DNA of 64,000 nt from Aphrocallistes beatrix (taxonomy: Eukaryota; Porifera; Hexactinellida; Sceptrulophora; Aphrocallistidae), in the NCBI GenBank assembly GCA_963281255.1, contig OY725505.1, positions 1,736,001 through 1,800,000 of the forward strand, given 5' to 3'. The notes under the pieces are model-generated. The model was not told where the DNA came from. It saw only the letters and a list, made by a program, of their open reading frames with translations, and did not search any database. Position 1 is the first letter of the stretch; every line of letters starts with the position of its first letter. Of this stretch, positions 56,578 through 64,000 are shown piece by piece. The position numbers were made by a program, and so were the translations under genes.

Positions 56578-57322
56578 GTGTGGAAAACACAGTTGCTGTT
56601 ATGAGTTAACAAAAACACTACATAATCAAAATATTGTAAAATAGAATATATAATCAAGGCCGTCAGACATGGGGCAGACATGGTCGCCCCACTTTTGACG
56701 AGGCATCTGATGGGTAGGCCTGGGGAGGATAGTAGGTATGCAGGGGTGCGGCTGGGAGAGGTTAAACTGATGTGCTTAAATCGGATGAAGGAACCACAAT
56801 AATTGTCCTATCACGGCTCAGTACTATTGAAATGACCTAAGTACAAGAGTTGCCTTAAATCATTAACCAAGCATAATATAGCTAAGGAATGTGTTACCAG
56901 AATATATTAATCTGGTGTCAAAGTACCCATTTCCGTTGTTAAATGCAGATTAGTCACCATATGATTGTGCAATAGGTTATATATGTGACAAATTTAAGGG
57001 CACTTCTACGTGTTTATATAATAAAATTTTTCGCATAGATTTGAGATGTGTGTGGGTTGATTTTTTCATAGAATGTTGTTACATTCTAGTGTTACTATGG
57101 AAACGTATTTTGGTCAGCTGGGGTCATATCTTGAAAATCGCAAGAGCTAGACATTCAAATGTAGTTCTATTTGATAGCCAATATACTCTTCCTATTAAGT
57201 GATAATATAATTTATTTGTCTAAATTCAACGGTTTACGAGTTAAAAGACCATTTATTATATTGGTCACATTTGGTAATTTGTCGAATATCTCGGAAACCA
57301 TTTAGTTTAGATAGTAAAATTA

Positions 57323-58634
57323 CAAGCTCGCTTCGTTGCTTGCGCTGCACAGCTGGCGGACACTGTGTCCGCAGGAGGCTCCCTTCGGTCTCCTGGGATC
57401 ATATTGATTAATTATAAGGGAGATGACATCTTGAAATAGGTCTGTCCTGCAGTTATAATCGCTATTGCACGAAAAATCGCCAAATATGTCAATTTTTAAA
57501 ATTTTGATGCGTAATGATGACGTCATTATAGAGTGATGAGTCATCATTTTTTGATGATAGTTGTATCATATGTGAGGTATGTTAGTATAAAGATTCTTTT
57601 AAAATTTCAGCCTTTTATCTCCTATAATGGCTGAGTAATGCTCGAATGACTGTATTGCTTAACTTTTAAGAATGTGACAATGACGTCATAATTCCATGAT
57701 GAGTCAACATTTTGCTCTGAACTCAGAACTTAGCGGAGCCATCGCCAAAAGACTCCCGCATTCCAAAAATCAGCTTTCTGCGCCTGGCAGTTTCTTCAAT
57801 CAATTCGTTATATATATATATATATATACTACTAAGGGCATTCAAAAAGTTCTCATCACATATCTGTATCTCAAATGATAGTGAAAATAGGATATTTTCA
57901 ATTTGTCCATTGTATTCCTTAGGGGATCAGCTTCCAATTTATATATTGGTTTATTTTAAAAGGACAATTATTGTGGTTCCTACATTAGATTTTTTGTGCA
58001 TCGGTTTAGGGTAGTGTCGAAAAGTTGGAATCTCCCCATTGAAAATGGCTTAAAACTAAATTTGGAGAATAAAAGTTGTGAAAATCGTAGAATAAGGTCA
58101 TTAAAAGGTTAAATAATTAAGAACCAATGTGAAAAAGTAAACGGGAGGTGTTCAATAGTATTGCTCGTGTTGAAAAAATATCATGCTACTTTTAGTGGAT
58201 TTTTTGTCAATTTTCGCCACTCAAAAAGTGGGACAAAAATGGTAGTAAACCACTTCAAAACATAGTATTCCCTCAGCCTCAAACTATAATACTTCAGAGA
58301 ATTCAATCTATATGATAGTTGATGCGTAGAATTCGATGGAGGGATCAGTTTTAATCTAAATTTGCTCAGAACTGAAATATATCAAAAGGAACCCCAAAAA
58401 TCACGTTCAAAGGGACTACCTTAAACCGATGCACAAAAAATCTAATGTAGGAACCACAATAATTGTCCTTTTAAAATAAACCAATATATAAATTGGAAGC
58501 TGATCCCCTAAGGAATACAATGGACAAATTGAAAATATCCTATTTTCACTATCATTTGAGATACAGATATGTGATGAGAACTTTTTGAATGCCCTTAGTA
58601 TATATGCACATTAATCAAGTTTTAATAGTAAGGG
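57323..58634 (-). repeat. Family A repeat inside foldback E, itself interrupted
   Basis: CAAGCTCGCTTCG at 57323 to GTTTTAATAGTAAGGG at 58634. Host sequence left and right (AAAATTA, TATTATC) joins exactly to the uninterrupted paralogue at about 20000 (AAAATTATATTATC), so no target duplication is evident. Confidence 0.8.
57832..58598. mobile_element. Foldback element D with near-identical arms
   Basis: Ends CTAAGGGCATTCAAAAAG and CTTTTTGAATGCCCTTAG inside the family A TA tract. Arms of about 180 bp (57832-58010, 58420-58598) are almost identical, indicating recent insertion or correction. A GGAACCACAATAATTGTCCT piece also occurs alone at 56790. Confidence 0.85.
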
Positions 58635-58699
58635 TATTATCGCTTAATAGGAAGCCGTCTATTTTTATATCAAATGGAATTACATTTGATTGATTAGGT

Positions 58700-59155
58700 C
58701 AGGGGTCGGCAAACTCCGGCCTAGCTTGTATTCCAGTTCGGCCTAACGTGTCGACTTCCTTCAAGGTGTTGCATTTTCTATTGCCTGCACTGTATATATT
58801 AAAATACCTTATTATAGGAAATTAACGCTCCATTAAATTAACGAGAATTAAATTAAGGTTATGGAAATCTACGCTCAAGGAAATTATCGCGAGGGAATTT
58901 ACGCGATTTGGACAAATTCGCGTTAATTTCGTGGAGCGTTAATTTCCTATAATAAAGAATAATCAATCGTGCAATTAGAACACTTCGCGTGTGCAAGGCT
59001 GATCATTTTCCCTTTTGCTTATATTTCATGGTCAGAATACCGATATATTGTTTTGAATAAAACAGCACTTCCTTGGACATCTTGTTTCTTCTGGCCTAGC
59101 GCGCATTCTTGACCCCCTGAAATGGCCTAGTAGTCCGAAAGTTTACCGACCCCTG
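58700..59155. mobile_element. hAT MITE with its own nested MITE
   Basis: Ends CAGGGGTCGGCAAACTCCGG and AAGTTTACCGACCCCTG, TSD GATTAGGT at 58692-58699 and GTCTAGGT at 59156-59163. The uninterrupted foldback E arm has TGTCTAGGTATCGCGG, which shows that the left TSD copy mutated. Confidence 0.9.
58809..58955. mobile_element. TA-type MITE with 24-bp perfect arms
   Basis: TTATTATAGGAAATTAACGC… at 58809-58832 is exactly inverted at 58932-58955. It is nested in the hAT MITE. Confidence 0.9.
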
Positions 59156-59890
59156 GTCTAGGTATCGCGGTTTTCAAGATATGACCCCAACTGACCAAAT
59201 CACGTTTCCAAAGCAACACTGGAATGTAGCAACATTCCATGAAAAATATCCAAATTTTTCGTTTTATATTCACATCTCAGTTCTATGCAAAAAAGATTAT
59301 AATAAAAACACTTTTCAAGTGTTCCCTTAAACGACCTCTGAAAGTCAAATTAAATTTGTCACAATATAACCTATTGCGCGCAATCATGTGGTGACTAATC
59401 TAAATTTTAACAGCTGATTTGGGTACTTTGACACCATATTTATATATACTGCTAATGCTTTCCTAAGCTCTATTGTGCTTTGTTAATGGTTTAAGGCTGC
59501 ATATGTGATATTAGTTCAACCATCTTTTACCGCATCCCTAGTCCCAAATCCGCAAGTTACTGTGAGGCCTTATATGCAGTAGCCTTTGCCACATCCAATA
59601 ATATCCCCAGGAATCCCAGATCTACTACTTCTTTCAACCATGCCAGATCATCATTTATATCAGAATTAAAATGATAATTCTGAATTCTGTCCAGCATTAA
59701 ATTTCCAGCGATTTGATATACGTATGTATATATTGACCATATTTGGAAAAATTTTGGTGTTCCGTGCCTAGCAACGACCAGGATTTTTACATTCCTGACC
59801 GTTGTTAGGAACACGTTGCAAAAATTCTCCCATGTGTCCAATATATCTATCAAATGTCTGGAAATTTACTGCTGGGCACGAATTCAACAT

Positions 59891-60422
59891 ATCCTGACTA
59901 TTAAAACTCGATTAATGTATATATACATCTGTAACGAGTTGATTGAAGAAACTGCCAGGCACAGAAAGCTGATTTTTGGCATGTTGGAGTATTTTGGCAA
60001 TGGCTCCAGTAGGTTCTGAGTTCAGAGCAAAATATTGACTCATCATGGAATTATGACGTCATTGTCACATTTTTGAAAGTTAAGCAACACAGTTATTCGG
60101 GCATAACTCAGCCATTGTAGGAGATAGAAGGCTGAAATTTTAATAGAATCTGTATACTAACATAGCTCACATATGTTGCAACTATCATCAAAAAATGATG
60201 ACTCATCACTCTGTTATGCCGTCATCACACGCATCAAAAATTTTAAAATTGACAAATTTGGTGATTTTACGTGTGATATCGATTTTAAAACTAAGATGGA
60301 CATATTTAGGGAGGATATCTCCCTTATAATTAACCAATGTCACCCATAGGCGACCGAAGGGAGCCTCCGGGGAACACGAAGTGTCCACCAGCCGCGCAGC
60401 GCAAGCAAGCGAAGCGCGCTTG
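59891..60422 (+). repeat. Family A repeat
   Basis: ATCCTGACTATTAAAACTCG through CTGTAACGAGTTGATTGAAG to CGAAGCGCGCTTG. Complete; short frames over it are not genes. Confidence 0.9.
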
Positions 60423-60639
60423 TAAATGATGATCTGGCATGGTTTAAAGAACTTAGAGTTATGCGACATTTCGTTTCAAAACTGTATTTTTAGAGTGGCA
60501 CCAGGTTGTATAAGTGGCATGAAGTGGCTAAATATTGGCACTGAAATTCTCAAAATCGAGATTAATATTTAGAACTCATTTAATTAAGGTACTAAAATAA
60601 TTAAATTGGATTTGGTATATTTTTTACAAGAATCAAAAT

Positions 60640-61100
60640 CTCCATAAGAAAGGCCAACCTTAAGATAGAAGGTTCAGAATTTCAGTAGTTGTTCTTTATT
60701 ATTATGCGAGAAATGTAGAGCCAATCGGTTTTGGATATCTTATAACTTGGTGATTTTATTGTTGATTTGCTAAAAAAACTGTTATTTTTCGGGCTTTTTG
60801 GTACTTTTTAGCATATATAGTAAGCTATCTATGATTCAATTTTGGAAGCATTTTTCTTATAGTATGTTCTAAACTTTATACAGAGTGGAGGGGGGTTTAC
60901 CATTAGGATGTGCTAGCGAAAATTTTAAAAAACGAATTTGAATTGCAACAACTCAAAAACAAGAAATGGGACCCTAAACGGTTTTGCAAGCGTCAATATA
61001 TTTTGGAGTGATTCGTTTCCCGACTTAAAATTTTATATATCACTCTTTTTAACATATGCTGCAAGCCAAAACGAAGGATTGTTCGTCGGAGGTATCCTTA
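60640..61100 (+). repeat. Family B, right-end part
   Basis: Matches the right third of the 52959 copy (GGGGTTTACCATTAGGATGT near 60893, ACATATGCTGCAAGCCAAA near 61050) and ends GGAGGTATCCTTA. It faces the next copy across about 125 bp. Confidence 0.7.
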
Positions 61101-61791
61101 ATTTGTGATGTAATTTGATGCAAAGATTATTATAGTATTACAAATGAAGTGATTTTCTGAAAATCATCATAATCGGATTGTGGCTACAAAATTCCTCATA
61201 ATCCCAGAAACGACTCATTCCGTTTAAGGATACCGCCCTCGAAAAATCATATGATTTGGCTTACAGCATACGATGAAAGTAGAGCTATAAGAGATGTTAT
61301 GCGTGGGGAGGTATCTCTATCAAGAAATACGGGCACATTCCAAACCGTTTTGATTCTCATTTCTAGTTTTTGAGATACAGTGTCTCAAAGTCAGTTTTTT
61401 CGTTTTCCGCTAGCACATCTTAATGGTAATTCGGGCACTCAAGGAATTGTTTAGGACATACCAAGGAAACAAATGAATCCAAAATCGAATCATAGATAGT
61501 CTATCAAATATGCACCTCTTCATAGGAGCAAAAGAAAGTTGAAAAGACCAGAATTGTAAATTTTATCGGTGTCCGAAAAAAAAGGGCCAAAAAACGGCGA
61601 AAAATGTCTGTTTTTTTGCGAAATCAGGAATAAAATCACCATGTTAAAAGATATCGTAAATAAAGTGGTCCTACGTTCATCGCCTAATGATATGGAGCAA
61701 CTCTTGAAATTTTCACACCTCCACCTCAAACCAATTTTGACTTAAAATTCTGTAAATACAGTCAATTTTGAAATTTTAAAGTCCCGAGATA

Positions 61792-63106
61792 CAGGGTGGC
61801 TCTCATAAGTTCTGTGACATTTATATTAACCCATTTATATATTTAAAATACACTGGTCCTACTTGCTATTTGCACTAGACTTGCATGTTTTGCTAATAAT
61901 ATGCTAGAAATAATCACTATTCTATATACCCTCCTTTCTTCTGAATTACAGCATTTAATCTACGAGGGAAGGCCTCTACTGCAGCACGCAGTGTTTCCTG
62001 AGGTATTTTATCCCATTCTCTCCTCAACGACGCCTTAAGAGACTCTATATTGGTGTGGGTTTTAGCACAAGCCTTTGTCTCCAAAATAGACCAGATCGAG
62101 TAATCCATTGGATTCAAATCGGGGCTGTAGGGGGGCCATTCCTCCTTGGTAATAAAATCGGGGATATTCTCCTTTAACCATGCCTGGGTGAGTTTCGAGG
62201 TGTGGGCAGGTGCACCATCCTGTTGAAATAAAAAAGACTCCCCAGAGAACATGGACTGGCTTAGATCTTTCAGTACAGGCTCTAATATAAGCTCGCGATA
62301 CGAGATTGAATTGATTTTAGCTCCTGGTGGAACAAAAACCAGGGATGTCCGACCAATGCCCGAAACCCCAGCCCAAACCAAGACAGAGAGTGGTTTCTGA
62401 ACTCGCGCAACGTAATGCAACTCTTCTGGGATTGAATGAGCACTAGATGATATAATTCTGTCATTTTGAGCATTACTAGCTTCTTCTATCGTGAATAATT
62501 TCTCGTCTGAAAAAAGAATGTTGTTCATTCCATGAATAGCGTGCCGCTTTAACAGACCCTTGCTCTTAACCAGTCTCTTTCCCTTGATCTTGTCAGTAAG
62601 GAAGTGCACCTTCTTCATTTTGAATGATTTCATTCCTAAATGGTCCCTAACGATCCTTTGAACAGATCGGCGAGATATTTTAATGACTGATGCCATTTTA
62701 CGCATAGATCGCCGGGGATTTCTTCGAATTTGTTCCCGCACCGTCTTGCGCACCTTTGGGTCACAACAGTACACGGACGTCTACTCCTGGCCCTATCCTC
62801 AACATTTCCAGTCTCCAGATATCTCTTAATGGCCCTAACAACAAACATTCTTCTTCCCCTGGGCATTTTTAGCATTTTGGAAATTTCCTTCGGTTTATAC
62901 CCGCTTGAAATAATCCAACTACAGCACATCGATCACGCTCCATTAGCTACACAATACTAAAATGAAATTTTATGTGAAAATTACTAATGAAAAACTGATG
63001 TTGAATATTTAGTGATAAAATAAATTTGATTAACTGTCTTATTATCCAAATTAAAATTAAAATTAATGGGTATGAAAAAATGTCACAGAACTTATGGGCC
63101 ACCCTG
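61792..63106 (-). mobile_element. maT-type Tc1/mariner transposon, 1,315 bp
   Basis: Ends CAGGGTGGCTCTCATAAGTT and AACTTATGGGCCACCCTG, TA at 61790-61791 and 63107-63108. The empty site is at about 54324 in the other family B copy. One transposase gene with a single obvious frameshift. Confidence 0.95.
61917..62929 (-). pseudogene. maT transposase (DD37D), one frameshift
   Basis: N-terminal HTH in 62929-62770 (SSGYKPKEISKMLKMPRGRR … RYLETGNVEDRARSRRP). After a frameshift near 62770 the frame continues to 61917: second HTH RRSMRKMASVIKISRRSVQR, first Asp in ILFSDEKLF, second Asp in LFQQDGAPAHTSK, third Asp in NPMDYSIW, with 37 residues between the last two (DD37D, the maT signature). It ends GGYIE. 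The catalytic half is intact, so the copy is young. Confidence 0.9.
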
Positions 63107-63285
63107 TATTGAGATTTTAAGTTTAGATGTTAAGAAGAATGTAAAATGAGTTATTAAAAATGAAAATAAGCATTCACAGACATTATTCGCATTTATACTG
63201 CTGATTTAGGCATATTCGAACTAAATATTTACATAAAATAGCAAGAGTACCCTGAATATCCACAAATTTCTTTGAGTCCCCTAAC

Positions 63286-63883
63286 CAGTGTTACCAGATC
63301 ATGAACAAAGCTCATAGATTTGGCCATTTCTATGAACTTTTGGGTTATGGCATGAACTTTGGCATGAACTTTTTTTATAGCATGAACATGGCATGAACTT
63401 TTGTTTTTGGTAAAATTGATTAAAATGTTACCTAAATTGATCAAATATTGTAAGTGAAATATGACTAGAGCTTATTATCAACCTTTAAAAGTCAAAATAG
63501 ACCATACACATAAATACGAAAACGAACGAATACTTACTCCCTTGTATTCAGCATGATTAAAAACTGATTATTATGCGCCCATACTGCAAATATAACTTAT
63601 GTTAATAACCATTCTTGTCTTAATTATTTTGGCATGAACATTGGCAGGAACTTTTCGATTTTGGCATGAACATTGGCATGAACTTTTCAATTTCGGCATG
63701 AACATTGGCATGAACTTTAGATTTTTGGCATGAACTTTTCATTTTTGGCATGTACATTGGCATGAACTTTTCAATTTTGGCATTAACATTGGCATGAACT
63801 TTTGAAGGTAGTGGCATGAACTTTTCATGAACTTTTGAAGGTAAGTGGCATGAACATGTTGGACACACCATCTGGCAACACTG
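63286..63883. mobile_element. hAT MITE, 598 bp, about 16 CATGAAC repeats, perfect TSD
   Basis: Ends CAGTGTTACCAGAT and ATCTGGCAACACTG, flanked by CCCCTAAC at 63278-63285 and 63884-63891. The empty site (GTTAGGGG in inverse) is at 54148-54155 in the other family B copy. GGCATGAAC followed by TTT or ATT recurs in two clusters. The His/Lys-rich frames on the minus strand are repeat artefacts. Confidence 0.95.
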
Positions 63884-64000
63884 CCCCTAACCCCGAATAT
63901 TTTGAGATAATTGTAGATAATAATTCATATTCCTAGCACTACGAAGTATAATCTATCAGTTTAGAAAGAATAAAGAGCTTCCAAAAAGTATATTAGGAAG

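Larger units (their letters stand above)
56845..59580. mobile_element. Foldback element E, copy 2, multiply interrupted
   Basis: Outer arms match 19435-20393 (GTGTTACCAGAATATA near the left, GCAAGTTACTGTGAGGCC near 59560). A family A copy (57323-58634) and a hAT MITE (58700-59155) are inserted, each with a further element inside. Confidence 0.75.
61225..64000 (-). mobile_element. Family B copy with two insertions, runs off the window
   Basis: Starts TAAGGATACCGCCCTCGAAA and follows the 52959 copy in inverse. Interrupted by a maT element (61792-63106) and a hAT MITE (63286-63883); the host sequence resumes precisely after each. Confidence 0.85.

Noticed and set aside
56306..56590. 94-residue Tyr/Ile-rich frame
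   Set aside because: An alternative frame of the same stretch looks more coding-like; this one is AT-bias hydrophobic sequence.
63620..63871. His/Lys/Met-rich minus-strand frame (83 residues)
   Set aside because: It is the translation of the GGCATGAAC repeat array of a hAT MITE; the periodic residues come from the DNA repeat.

Overview
The window is AT-rich nuclear DNA from a metazoan, most likely an invertebrate. Evidence is the spliceosomal introns (67-156 bp inside a transposon gene, 24.8 kb in a host gene), a Rap GTPase-activating protein, a mitochondrial ribosomal protein and a very dense load of animal-type transposons. I cannot name the species. I saw no tRNA, rRNA or CRISPR.

Host genes. 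Two are recognisable, both on the minus strand. (1) mL45 (MRPL45) of the mitochondrial large ribosomal subunit. Exon 1 is 35288-34696 and exon 2 is 9939-9615. They join in frame to 305 residues across a 24,756-bp intron, so most of the left half of the window is one intron. (2) A Rap1GAP/SIPA1-family RapGAP at 39109-37047, whose 5' exons were not found. Between them lies little but a dead Tc1 element, whose end is 184 bp from the mL45 start codon. Weak candidate exons of an unknown gene lie at 55.6-56.6 kb (minus).

Mobile DNA, left to right. 0-9 kb: foldback MITEs, two head-to-tail copies of an abundant structured repeat (family A), and a SCAND3/ZBED-like hAT relic. 9.9-34.7 kb (the mL45 intron): family A copies, a hAT MITE rich in palindromes, Tc1 relics, a CR1/L2-like LINE split by an intact DD37E Tc1-like transposon, a 5.1-kb KDZ-type element with 8-bp target duplication carrying a transposase gene and a convergent Ulp1-protease/PHD gene, a maT-like relic, and a 2.8-kb long-TIR Tc1 element. 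40-50 kb: a Mutator-like transposase relic with a C-terminal PHD finger, broken by a 171-bp hAT MITE; a 3.1-kb DNA transposon of unclear superfamily; a PHD remnant. 50-64 kb: hAT and pogo-like MITEs, a 2.1-kb family B element containing the only assembly gap, a nest of insertions up to three elements deep, and a second family B copy carrying a maT (DD37D) and a hAT insertion. The first family B copy serves as empty-site control for both insertions.

Recurring themes are TE-borne PHD fingers in three unrelated elements, hAT MITEs built from arrays of short motifs, and near-loopless palindromes inside or beside repeats. Family names are from memory of motifs; no database was searched.
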